Positions 1-7,359 of a stretch of DNA of 37,255 bases are shown in pieces. The notes under the pieces are model-generated. The model worked only from the letters and a program-made list of their open reading frames with translations. It made no database searches and was not told the DNA's origin. The DNA comes from VAZQ01 sp040510815. Its GTDB lineage: Bacteria; Pseudomonadota; Alphaproteobacteria; Rhizobiales; Xanthobacteraceae. The stretch is taken from positions 1 through 37,255 of the forward strand of contig JBEVIH010000098.1 in assembly GCA_040510815.1 (NCBI GenBank), given 5' to 3'. The first letter of the stretch is position 1. Each line of letters begins with the position of its first letter. The position numbers and the translations under genes were made by a program.

Positions 1-9
1 TTTTTTGGT

Positions 10-37
10 GGTGGGTTCCCCACCTTTTTCTGTTTTT
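10..37 (+). terminator. Rho-independent terminator
   Basis: A perfect 6-bp stem (GGTGGG at 10-15, CCCACC at 19-24) with the 3-base loop TTC is followed directly by a T-rich tract (25-37, eleven T of thirteen). This is the textbook form of an intrinsic terminator for transcription to the right, so it probably ends a gene lying off the left edge. On the other strand the stem is followed by A residues, so it should not terminate the minus-strand vWA transcript. Confidence 0.7.
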
Positions 38-132
38 CTGGCGGCTATCGGCGCCTTTGTTTTTTGGCGGCCCCTTCGCCATGCGGCAGGGGGTCGGGGG
101 GAAACGCCTCGCCGGCCGCGGAGCTGATCGGA

Positions 133-2094
133 CTAGCGGGGCGGACGCATCGCGCTCGCGGTCTTGGCGGCGCGCACCAGCTGCAGAAACTCGGTCCGGT
201 AGCCGAACGGGTCGTCGCCGCGCGCCGCCGAGGCGATCCGCAGCACGTCGTCGTAGGCGAAGGCGCCGATATAGCGGCCGCCCCGGAGAATCTCGCCGAA
301 CGCGGCGACGCTGCTGGCAAAGCGGGCCTCGTTCGGCGCTTCCTCGAAGCGCGCGTGCTCGGAGCCGCGGTCGACCGGCGTGCTGATCAGCGTGCTCGCG
401 TCGGACTTGGGCAGCTTGTAGCGGATCTTCACGAACGCATATTCCCCCGCCACGGATGCTGGCGCGGCACCGCCGGCTGCGCCGGAAGCCTCGCTGTAGC
501 GCAGATCGCCGACGACGCGCGGTCCGCCGACCGGAACGATCTCATAGAGCGCCGTCACCGTCTGTCCGGAACCCACGTCGCCGGCGTCGACCTTGTCGTT
601 GGCGAAGTCGTCACGGTGGAGCAGCCGCGTCTCGTATCCGATGAGCCGATACTCGGCGACGGTGGCGGGATTGAACTCGACCTGGATCTTCACGTCCTTG
701 GCGATCGGGATCAGGGTGGAGGTCGCTTCCTCGACCAGCACCTTGCGGGCCTCGTTGATGGTGTCGATATAGGCGGCGACGCCGTTGCCGTTCTGGGCGA
801 GCGCCTGCATCAGGGCGTCGTTGTAGTTTCCCATGCCAAAGCCGAGGATGGAGAGGAAGATTCCGTTCCCGCGCTGGCGCTCGATGAAGCCCTTGAGCTC
901 GTCCTTGTCGGTGATGCCGACGTTGAAGTCGCCGTCGGTCGCCAGGATCACCCGGTTGACGCCGTTGGGATCGAAATTCTGCTCGGCGAGCGCATAGGCC
1001 TGGCGGATGCCCTCCGCCCCGGCGGTGCTGCCGTGCGCCTCGAGCCGCTCGATCACGCCGAGGATGCGTGCCTTGTCGGAGGCGACGGTCGGCTCGAGCG
1101 CGGTGCCCGCATGGCCGGCATAGGTGACGATCGCCACGCGATCGCTCGGCTCGAGCTGCGCAAGCAGCATCGCCAGCGATTGCTTGACCAGCGGCAGCCG
1201 GTTCGGCGCATTCATGGAGCCGGAGGTGTCGATCAGGAACACCAGGTTGGCGCGCGGGCGGGTGGCCGCCTGCACCGCATAACCCCTGATCCCGATCTGG
1301 ACGATCTTGCGGCCATCGGACCACGGGCTCGGGAACACCGCGACCGTGGTCCGGAACGGTTCGGTCGCCGTCGTGGGCGCCGGATAGGCGTAGGGGAAAT
1401 AGTTGATCAGCTCCTCGACGCGGACCGCATGGGGCTGCGGGAGGACGTTGCGATTGAGCGAGGCGCGCACGAACGAGTACGAGGCCGTGTCCACGTCGAT
1501 CGAGAAGGTCGAGACCGGCGCTTCGCGCACGATCCGAAAGATATTCTCGGCAGCGCCGGCAAACCGGTCGCGGCCGACCGGCTCGGATGGCACACCATGC
1601 TCGACCGGCCCAACGCGCACGCCCGGCGGTGCAACCAGCAATTCAACGCGTGAATCCCGAGCGCGCCATCTGGCGTCCTTCTCCGGCGCCGGCGCGGGTG
1701 GTGCATAGGGTGACGCCAGGCCCGAATGCGGATCGCGCAGCTGTCTCGTCGCGATCGCCTGGTCGTACGGGAGCGTTTCCAGCTTGCTTGGGCTCGGAAC
1801 AAGGGACGCATGCCGGGTTTCGCCGACATACCAGGCGGCTGATCCGGCCATCAGGACGACGAGGCTTGCGGCAATGAGGTGGCGTGCACGCGGCATGGCG
1901 GGGCTCCTGCGCGACGGCGCAGTGAAAGGGGCCGTCTGCTGCGTGAGACGCCGGTCGTGCCCGGATCCTTGGCGGCGCGCGCGACTTTTCTTCTCGAACC
2001 GCTCCACGGCGCTTGCGATCGCGGCTTGCCGGGCGTCCGGGGAAGGGGCCGGAGCCTCGGGCAGCCGAGCGAGGATGTCGTGCTCAGAGGCCAT
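133..2094 (-). CDS. Membrane-anchored von Willebrand factor A (YfbK-like) protein
   Basis: 653 residues. The N-terminal 70 residues are charged and predicted cytoplasmic. One hydrophobic segment (about 72-90) follows, then a proline-rich linker, a YfbK-type N-terminal region (about 180-280), a vWA domain (about 283-460) and the C-terminal domain found in YfbK proteins. The metal-ion-dependent adhesion site is complete: DTSGS at 289-293, a Thr near 357 and the ATDGDFN loop at 385-391. Topology places the vWA domain in the periplasm. The ATG overlaps the last 11 bases of the upstream sigma-factor gene, so the two are translationally coupled. That coupling, plus a short cytoplasmic N-terminus before a single membrane span, suggests an anti-sigma or sensor role; this is inference. 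The family assignment is firm, the function is not known. Confidence 0.9.
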   Translation of the reverse strand: MASEHDILARLPEAPAPSPDARQAAIASAVERFEKKSRARRQGSGHDRRLTQQTAPFTAPSRRSPAMPRARHLIAASLVVLMAGSAAWYVGETRHASLVPSPSKLETLPYDQAIATRQLRDPHSGLASPYAPPAPAPEKDARWRARDSRVELLVAPPGVRVGPVEHGVPSEPVGRDRFAGAAENIFRIVREAPVSTFSIDVDTASYSFVRASLNRNVLPQPHAVRVEELINYFPYAYPAPTTATEPFRTTVAVFPSPWSDGRKIVQIGIRGYAVQAATRPRANLVFLIDTSGSMNAPNRLPLVKQSLAMLLAQLEPSDRVAIVTYAGHAGTALEPTVASDKARILGVIERLEAHGSTAGAEGIRQAYALAEQNFDPNGVNRVILATDGDFNVGITDKDELKGFIERQRGNGIFLSILGFGMGNYNDALMQALAQNGNGVAAYIDTINEARKVLVEEATSTLIPIAKDVKIQVEFNPATVAEYRLIGYETRLLHRDDFANDKVDAGDVGSGQTVTALYEIVPVGGPRVVGDLRYSEASGAAGGAAPASVAGEYAFVKIRYKLPKSDASTLISTPVDRGSEHARFEEAPNEARFASSVAAFGEILRGGRYIGAFAYDDVLRIASAARGDDPFGYRTEFLQLVRAAKTASAMRPPR

Positions 2095-2731
2095 CGGGAA
2101 TTTCCTTCGCAGTCTGTGGGGTCAATTGCCGCCTGGCCTCATGCATCCGCCACGAGACGGTGGACTCGGCCACCCCAAGGGCGCGAGCCGCTTCCGCGTG
2201 AGTCAGGTCCTCCCCGACGATCAAGACGACCGTGTCCCGCAGCAGCGGGTCGAGCCGCGCGACCTCGCTCGCGAGCCAGCTCTGCCGGTAGGCATCGCGG
2301 CCGTCGGGCCGGGCGGCCAAGCCGGCCAGCACCGACAGGCGCTCCCGCAGGCGCGTCAATGTCAGCCCGCGCCGGCGGTGATCGCGACACGCATTCACCA
2401 CGATGCCGGTGAGCCAAGTTGTGAATTTGGCCTCTCCCCGGAAGCTGCCGATCTCCTCCACCAGCCCGCAGCAGACGTCTTGCGCGACGTCCTCGGCATC
2501 GGACTTGGAGCCGGTCAATCGCCACGCCAGGCGGTGAATGCGATCGTAGTGCCGTCGCAGCAAAGCCTCGAACGCATCGCGGTCGCCACCGCGAGCAAGC
2601 TCGACGAGATCGCGATCGGGGTCGAAGATCGCCGCGGCGGCATCGGCGCCGGCGCCGGTGGGTGCGTCGGGCCGCTCGGTGATGCCTTCGATCGTCCCGA
2701 ATTCGATCGACGAACTGTTGTTTCCCTTCAA
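2084..2731 (-). CDS. ECF-type RNA polymerase sigma factor
   Basis: 215 residues, normal for a sigma-70 family ECF factor with an added N-terminal tail of about 40 residues. Region 2 spans about 44-120 and contains DAEDVAQDV (78-86) and FTTWL (103-107). Region 4, with the helix-turn-helix ARALGVAESTVSWR (182-195), lies near the C-terminus. The start is TTG at 2731: an in-frame TAG sits four codons upstream, and AGGA lies 7 bases before the TTG. It should direct RNA polymerase to a dedicated promoter set, probably including its own operon. It overlaps the vWA gene by 11 bases. No separate zinc-finger anti-sigma gene is visible, which makes the vWA membrane protein the candidate regulator. Confidence 0.93.
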   Translation of the reverse strand: MKGNNSSSIEFGTIEGITERPDAPTGAGADAAAAIFDPDRDLVELARGGDRDAFEALLRRHYDRIHRLAWRLTGSKSDAEDVAQDVCCGLVEEIGSFRGEAKFTTWLTGIVVNACRDHRRRGLTLTRLRERLSVLAGLAARPDGRDAYRQSWLASEVARLDPLLRDTVVLIVGEDLTHAEAARALGVAESTVSWRMHEARRQLTPQTAKEIPDGL

Positions 2732-2895
2732 GGGATGATCCTATCGATCAAACCGGCGCGCCTGGGCGATTTGCAGTCCATGGTCATTGACGGCGATCAC
2801 GCTCGTCCGGCGGCCAACTTCGTTTCGGCGCAATCTCCGCCTGACCATGAGACGCGGGTGCGGTCGGAATCCTTGGGCGCCGCGCAAAGTTTTTT

Positions 2896-2938
2896 CTTGC
2901 GTACAAGGGTGCGCAAATGCGGCTAACTTGGGTCCAAG
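2896..2938. promoter_or_regulatory. Paired CTTG-N4-CAAG elements in divergent gap
   Basis: The 307-base gap 2732-3038 separates the sigma-factor gene (minus) from the TauE-like gene (plus) and holds no convincing ORF. Inside it are two 12-base elements of the form CTTG-N4-CAAG: CTTGCGTACAAG at 2896-2907 and CTTGGGTCCAAG at 2927-2938. Their starts are 31 bases apart, close to three helical turns, so a dimeric regulator could bind both on one face. An AT-rich patch (2976-2993) follows on the tauE side and could hold a promoter, but I cannot fix a -35/-10 pair. The binding protein is unknown. Confidence 0.35.
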
Positions 2939-3038
2939 CCAGTTCGACCCTTTCCGCCGAATGGATTTGTAAGCAGTTGAAATATAACAATAACCACGTC
3001 TCGGCGGCGCTTGCGGGCCGCCTCCTTCGGAGTTGGAA

Positions 3039-3872
3039 ATGGTGCTTGGCGTGCCGGTGAGCGAGCTGTTGCTGCTCGCCGCCTTGATCATCGTCGCCGG
3101 CGTCATCACCGGCGTCCTGGCCGGGTTGTTCGGCATCGGCGGCGGCGCCCTCATCGTTCCGGTCCTCTACGAGGTGTTCCGCGTGCTCGGCGTGCCGGAC
3201 GAGGTGCGCTTCCAGCTCTGCGTCGGAACCTCGATCGCGATCATCGTGCCAACCAACGTGCTTTCCTTCCGCATCCATCGCGACAAGGGCGCGGTGATGA
3301 TGGACGTGGTGCGGCAATGGGCCGTGCCCGCCGTGGTCGGCGTGGCGGCCGGCTCCGCCATCGCCGGCTTTGCGTCGGCCGCGGTGCTCAAGCTCGCATT
3401 CGTGCTGGTCGGGAGCGTGATCGCCCTCAAGCTCCTGATCGGCCGCGACAGCTGGCGGCTCGCCGACGACCTGCCGGGCCGCGCTGCCATGACCGGCTAT
3501 GGGTTCTTCGTCGGCCTTTGCGCCTCGCTGATGGGCATCAGCGGCGGCTCGATCGCCAACATGATCCTCACCCTGCATGGCAGGTCGATCCACAGCGCGG
3601 TCGCGACCTCGGCCGCGCTGGGCGTGCCGATCACCATCGCCGGCACGATCGGCTACCTGATCGCGGGCCTGCCGCATCAGGCGCTGCTGCCGCCGTTCTC
3701 GGTCGGCTTCGTCTCGCTCATCGGTTTTGCGCTGATGGCGCCGGTCTCGAGCTTCACCGCGCCCTACGGCGCGCGGCTCGCCCACGCGCTGTCGAAGCGC
3801 AGCCTCGAGATCGCATTCGGTTGCTTTCTGCTGATCGTCTGCGTGCGTTTCATCGTGAGCCTGGTCGGATGA
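3039..3872 (+). CDS. TauE/SafE-family sulfite exporter-like permease
   Basis: 277 residues with about eight hydrophobic segments and the two internally repeated halves of the TauE/SafE (former DUF81) family. The hallmark glycine-rich stretch GLFGIGGGALIVPVL lies in the first half, and its counterpart GLCASLMGISGGSIANM in the second. Family members export sulfite, sulfoacetate or related sulfur anions across the inner membrane; the substrate here is not shown by sequence. I choose ATG 3039 because GGAG (3029-3032) lies 6 bases upstream; a TTG at 3033 would put the ribosome site against the start codon. It is divergent from the sigma factor and ends 4 bases from the convergent protease gene, leaving no room for a separate terminator. 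Confidence 0.9.
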   Translation: MVLGVPVSELLLLAALIIVAGVITGVLAGLFGIGGGALIVPVLYEVFRVLGVPDEVRFQLCVGTSIAIIVPTNVLSFRIHRDKGAVMMDVVRQWAVPAVVGVAAGSAIAGFASAAVLKLAFVLVGSVIALKLLIGRDSWRLADDLPGRAAMTGYGFFVGLCASLMGISGGSIANMILTLHGRSIHSAVATSAALGVPITIAGTIGYLIAGLPHQALLPPFSVGFVSLIGFALMAPVSSFTAPYGARLAHALSKRSLEIAFGCFLLIVCVRFIVSLVG

Positions 3873-3876
3873 CCGT

Positions 3877-4572
3877 TCACGGAGAGCCTCGCATGATGAG
3901 CTTGTCGCCTCGCACCTCCCAGCTCTGCAGCCGGTTGAGGAAGCTCATGCCGAGGAGATTGATGCGCAATTGTCCCGGCTGCGCGATCAGGGCCGGCACC
4001 GAGCGTTCGGTGATGCCGCCGACCGACACCCGGTCGAGCGTGACCGGCGCGGCGCGGGTGCGGCCGTTGGCGGTATCGACATTGACCGAGTAGTTGAGGA
4101 CTTCGAGCGGCAGGCCGGCGGCTTTGGCCGCCTCCTGGGTGAGGACGACCGCGCTTGCGCCGGTGTCGAGCACCATCGACGCGCGCGCCTCGTTGATTTG
4201 CACGGTGACGAAGAAGCTTCCACCGGGCCCGCGCGCGATCTCGACCGTCCGCCCGCGGGTGGCGGCGCGGCCCGGGATGAGCTCGGCGAGCACTCGCTCG
4301 GCGACGTCCCGCAGCTCGAAACGGTAGGTGTACCCGATCGCCAGCAGGAGCGCGATCAGGACCCAGATCAGCGCCGACTCGAGCGCATGCGAGAAGCGCT
4401 GGCGGAACAGCGCCAGCACCAGCACGCAGACGAAAACGAGCGCCACGACCTTGGTGGTGAGGGAAGAGAAATCGTACTGGCTGAGGCCGGCGAGCGTCCC
4501 ACCCTGCTGCACGACCAGCGCGAACAGGACGGCGATCAGAATGGCCAATAGAATCCAGAGGAGCCGGCGCAC
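3877..4572 (-). CDS. Membrane-anchored retropepsin-like aspartic protease (TIGR02281 type)
   Basis: 231 residues. Three hydrophobic segments (about 4-20, 41-57, 66-82) anchor the protein, and a single retropepsin-like domain follows (about 105-231). The catalytic DTGAS is at 136-140, and the domain ends with the LLGMSFLNRL motif typical of the clan AA family. One domain carries one catalytic Asp, so the active form should be a dimer. The frame stays open upstream to 4842, but that stretch overlaps the DUF1289 gene and looks like a shadow. GTG at 4572, with AAGGA 7 bases upstream, sits 11 bases after the DUF1289 stop and is the better start. The two genes therefore form an operon. Substrates are unknown. 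Confidence 0.85.
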   Translation of the reverse strand: MRRLLWILLAILIAVLFALVVQQGGTLAGLSQYDFSSLTTKVVALVFVCVLVLALFRQRFSHALESALIWVLIALLLAIGYTYRFELRDVAERVLAELIPGRAATRGRTVEIARGPGGSFFVTVQINEARASMVLDTGASAVVLTQEAAKAAGLPLEVLNYSVNVDTANGRTRAAPVTLDRVSVGGITERSVPALIAQPGQLRINLLGMSFLNRLQSWEVRGDKLIMRGSP

Positions 4573-4583
4573 GCTATCGTCCT

Positions 4584-4787
4584 TCAGGTCGCATCTGCGC
4601 GGGTCTTCTCGTTCCCGCGCAGCGTCGCCAGGCGTTGCGGTAATTCCGCCATGATGCGCGAGCGCTCGTCGGCGGTGAAGCCGATCCAGCCAGCGATCTC
4701 GGCGATGGTGCGCCCGCAGCCGACGCAAAGCGTCGAGATCGGGTCGACCACGCACACCTTGTTGCAGGGGGTCTCGATGTCGGCCAT
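4584..4787 (-). CDS. DUF1289 small cysteine-containing protein
   Basis: 67 residues. The N-terminal PCNKVCVVDP and the following LCVGCGRT give four cysteines (pattern C-x4-C, then C-x2-C) characteristic of DUF1289, followed by the EIAGW and ERSRIM segments that are also usual. The cysteines suggest metal or Fe-S binding, but no biochemical role is established for the family. It lies upstream of the aspartic protease in the same operon (11-base gap) and 83 bases downstream of the histidine kinase gene, on the same strand, so all three may be co-transcribed. Confidence 0.88.
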   Translation of the reverse strand: MADIETPCNKVCVVDPISTLCVGCGRTIAEIAGWIGFTADERSRIMAELPQRLATLRGNEKTRADAT

Positions 4788-4870
4788 GAGTCGTCGCGGT
4801 CAGGTGCGGCGCGCAAGATAAGGATCGCCGCACGGAAGGCAATCGCCGAGATCGGCTGCTCGCCGGAAGT

Positions 4871-6469
4871 TTACGTCCCGATCCCGAGCAGCCGCCGCAG
4901 TGTGTGGGCCTTGGTGGGGCGCGGGGGGCTGGCCGCCGCCTCGGTCTGCGGTTGCGCAGTCTGGATCGATGGCGCAGGCTCGGAGAGCGGCGCGAGCGCG
5001 GACATCACCCGTTCCGGCGGGAAGGTGACGACCACCTCGGTGCCGATGCGCAGCTTCGATTTGAGCGTGAACGTCCCGGCGTGAAGATCGACCAGGCTCT
5101 TGGCGATCGGAAGGCCCAGGCCGGCGCCTTGCTCGGCCGATTTGATGGAATTCGATCCCTGCCCGAAGGAAGCGAGCACGATCGGGATTTCCTCTTCCGG
5201 GATGCCCGGGCCGGTGTCCTTGACGCTGATATATTGCCCGCCCGAGGCGGTCCAACCGACCTTGAGCCAGATTTCGCCGCCTTGCGGAGTGAACTTGATG
5301 GCGTTGCCCAGGAGGTTGAGGCAGATCTGGCGTACCGCCCGCTCATCCGCCCACAGGCGCGGCATCTCGGTCTCGAACACGTCGTGGATGGCGATGCTGC
5401 GGCTCCTCGCCCGCATCTGCAGGAGATGGCTGCACTCGCCGACGACGTGCACCAGCGAGACCGCCTCTTCGTTGAGCTCGTAGCGGCCGGCCTCGATGCG
5501 GGAGAGGTCGAGGATCTCGTTGATCAAGCCGAGCAGGTGGACACCCGAATTGTGGATGTCGCCGGCATAATCCTTGTAGGCGGGCACATTGTGAGAACCG
5601 AAGATCTCCGTTTTCATCACTTCCGAGAAGCCGAGAATGGCATTGAGCGGTGTGCGCAGCTCGTGGCTCATCTGGGCGAGGAAGCGCGACTTGGCGATGT
5701 TAGCAGCCTCGGCGCGCCGCCGCGCCTCGTCGGAGATCGCCTTCGCGGTTTCCAGCTCGCCGATCAGCGCGTCCTTCTCGGCGCGCGCCTCGAGCGTGGC
5801 GAGCGTGGTCGAGTAGAGCCGGTGCGCGAGCAGCGCGAAATAACCCTGCCCGGTGAGCGCCAGGATGGCGAGGATGTAGTTGTGCAGATCGCCGCGGAAG
5901 GCGAAGTCGAGCGCCACCGCCGCCGATACCGGTACGGTGGCGGCATACACCGCGACCGGTAGGCTCGACGCCAGCATGCTCGACACCGCCACCACCAGCA
6001 GCATCACGAACAGCATGAAGGTGCCCGAGCTTTCATCGACGCCGACCGGATCGATGAGGATGAACATCCAGGCCAGCCCGAAGAACAGATCGAGCATGAT
6101 GAAGCGCAGCCGCCAGGCGCGCATGTTGATGTTGCTCGGCGACTCGGCCAGGAACTGGCGACACTTGGCGATGATGATGGCGTGAATCACCAGCACCGCC
6201 GCGGTCCAGATGCCGGCCTTGACCGCGCCGGTCCACAGGCTCGACAGGAAGCCGACGCTGCCGATCAGCAGCAGGATCACCAACGAGGCCGAGAGCCGGT
6301 TCTGCGCGAACAGCCGCAGCAGCTCGTAGTCGAAGGCCGGGCGCGTGCCGGTGGTCGAGGTGAGGCGATCACGCGCCGCCCGCACGTAGTGGGCAGCCGC
6401 GCGCCGGCGCTTGGCCGATGACCCATCGGCCGGCAGTGCGGAATCGCGCTGGTCGTTCGGGCCGCTCAT
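4871..6469 (-). CDS. PleC/DivJ-like membrane sensor histidine kinase
   Basis: 532 residues. The N-terminal cytoplasmic tail (1-55) is followed by six or so hydrophobic segments (about 60-215), a short coiled-coil (225-258), a HisKA domain with SHELRTPLNA (phospho-acceptor His269), and a HATPase domain with N-box NLLGNAIKFT (385-394), G1 DTGPGIP (418-424) and G2 GAGLGLPI (448-455). The H-box neighbourhood closely resembles PleC and DivJ, which act on DivK/PleD and so feed the CtrA cell-cycle pathway; the match is by eye. No response regulator is adjacent. I prefer ATG 6469 over a TTG eight codons upstream, but neither has a strong ribosome site. A poorly conserved Pro/Ala-rich tail follows the kinase core. 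An inverted repeat lies 51 bases upstream. Confidence 0.9.
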   Translation of the reverse strand: MSGPNDQRDSALPADGSSAKRRRAAAHYVRAARDRLTSTTGTRPAFDYELLRLFAQNRLSASLVILLLIGSVGFLSSLWTGAVKAGIWTAAVLVIHAIIIAKCRQFLAESPSNINMRAWRLRFIMLDLFFGLAWMFILIDPVGVDESSGTFMLFVMLLVVAVSSMLASSLPVAVYAATVPVSAAVALDFAFRGDLHNYILAILALTGQGYFALLAHRLYSTTLATLEARAEKDALIGELETAKAISDEARRRAEAANIAKSRFLAQMSHELRTPLNAILGFSEVMKTEIFGSHNVPAYKDYAGDIHNSGVHLLGLINEILDLSRIEAGRYELNEEAVSLVHVVGECSHLLQMRARSRSIAIHDVFETEMPRLWADERAVRQICLNLLGNAIKFTPQGGEIWLKVGWTASGGQYISVKDTGPGIPEEEIPIVLASFGQGSNSIKSAEQGAGLGLPIAKSLVDLHAGTFTLKSKLRIGTEVVVTFPPERVMSALAPLSEPAPSIQTAQPQTEAAASPPRPTKAHTLRRLLGIGT

Positions 6470-6519
6470 GCTTGTTTGGTGCTTTGCCCCCAAGAATCTA
6501 CGTCAAACTCGCGCCAAAA

Positions 6520-6539
6520 CCTTAAGAGCACGCTTAAGG
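6520..6539. promoter_or_regulatory. Perfect inverted repeat CCTTAAG-N6-CTTAAGG
   Basis: CCTTAAG (6520-6526) and CTTAAGG (6533-6539) form a perfect 7-bp inverted repeat with a 6-base centre, 51 bases upstream of the histidine kinase start, in the divergent gap shared with the GST gene. The TTAA cores are 8 bases apart. The CtrA consensus is TTAA-N7-TTAA, so this is one base too wide for a standard site. It is an operator candidate for either gene. Confidence 0.4.
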
Positions 6540-6746
6540 AGCGGCTAAATCCCTTGCTTAGCAATAGATTTCTGTAACGACGTGGCTCCGATCCGCCGCA
6601 AAACCGATCGCGTCAATGCCGCGACCAACCGGTGAGGGGATACCCGCCTTGACCGCGGGCCAATACCCGTGCTGGTGTGGAGAGTTGGCGTCTGCAACTA
6701 AAGGTCGCGGAACTTATCATGGCGGGCTCTGGTTAAGGGAGACAGC

Positions 6747-7358
6747 ATGAAACTCTACGACGGTGGTCGCGCGCCCAATCCGCGGCGCACGCGCATCTTT
6801 TTGGCCGAGAAGGGGATCAAGCTGCCGCTGGAGCCGATCGATCTCGGCGCCATGCAGCATCGGTCTGCCGCCTACACCGCGGTCAATCCGATCCAACGGG
6901 TGCCGGCGCTGGAGCTCGACGACGGCACCGTGATCACCGAATCGATCGCGATCTGCCGTTATTTCGAGGAGCTTCAGCCCGATCCGCCGCTGTTCGGGCG
7001 CGGCGCGCTCGAGATCGCGCGCGTCGAGATGTGGAACCGGCGCCTCGAATTGCACTTCCTGTTTCCGGTCTCGCACGTCTTTCGCAACTCGCATCCGGCA
7101 ATGAAGGAGATGGAGGTGCCGCAGGTGCCGGCCTGGGCCGAGGCCAACAAGCCGCGCGTCTTGGAGTTTGTCGCCTTGCTCGACCGCGAGCTCGTCGACC
7201 GGCCCTTCGTCGCCGGCGACAAGTTCACGGTCGCCGACATCACCGGCCTGGTTGCCGTCGATTTCATGAAGCCGGCGAAACTCGCGGTACCGGACGAGCT
7301 CAAGAATCTCAAACGTTGGCATGCCGAGGTTTCGGCACGGCCGAGCGCGGCGGCGTGA
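6747..7358 (+). CDS. Glutathione S-transferase family protein
   Basis: 203 residues, the usual GST length. The N-terminal thioredoxin-fold domain (about 1-80) carries the cis-proline segment RVPALELDDGT and the glutathione-binding ITESIAICRYFE. The all-helical C-terminal domain includes FVAGDKFTVADITGL, the N-capping-box/hydrophobic-staple region. It should conjugate or transfer glutathione to electrophiles in the cytoplasm; the substrate cannot be read from sequence. GGGAGA stands 5 bases before the ATG, so the start is secure. The next gene starts one base after this stop, so the two are tightly coupled. Confidence 0.93.
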   Translation: MKLYDGGRAPNPRRTRIFLAEKGIKLPLEPIDLGAMQHRSAAYTAVNPIQRVPALELDDGTVITESIAICRYFEELQPDPPLFGRGALEIARVEMWNRRLELHFLFPVSHVFRNSHPAMKEMEVPQVPAWAEANKPRVLEFVALLDRELVDRPFVAGDKFTVADITGLVAVDFMKPAKLAVPDELKNLKRWHAEVSARPSAAA

Positions 7359-7359
7359 C

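Noticed and set aside
64..1653. Long plus-strand open frame (529 codons) opposite the vWA gene
   Set aside because: It is fully antisense to a well-supported gene, has low-complexity Arg/Gly/Asp-rich composition and no domain; a GC-rich shadow.
2866..2892. Possible EcfG-type promoter (GGAAT, then GTT about 18 bases later) near the TauE gene
   Set aside because: The -35 lacks the C of GGAAC and the spacing is off by a base; it is too weak to call.
4573..4842. N-terminal extension of the aspartic protease up to 4842
   Set aside because: It overlaps the conserved DUF1289 gene in another frame, and a good ribosome site lies before GTG 4572.
6520..6539. Firm assignment as a CtrA binding site
   Set aside because: The TTAA half-sites are 8 bases apart instead of 7; kept only as an unnamed inverted repeat.
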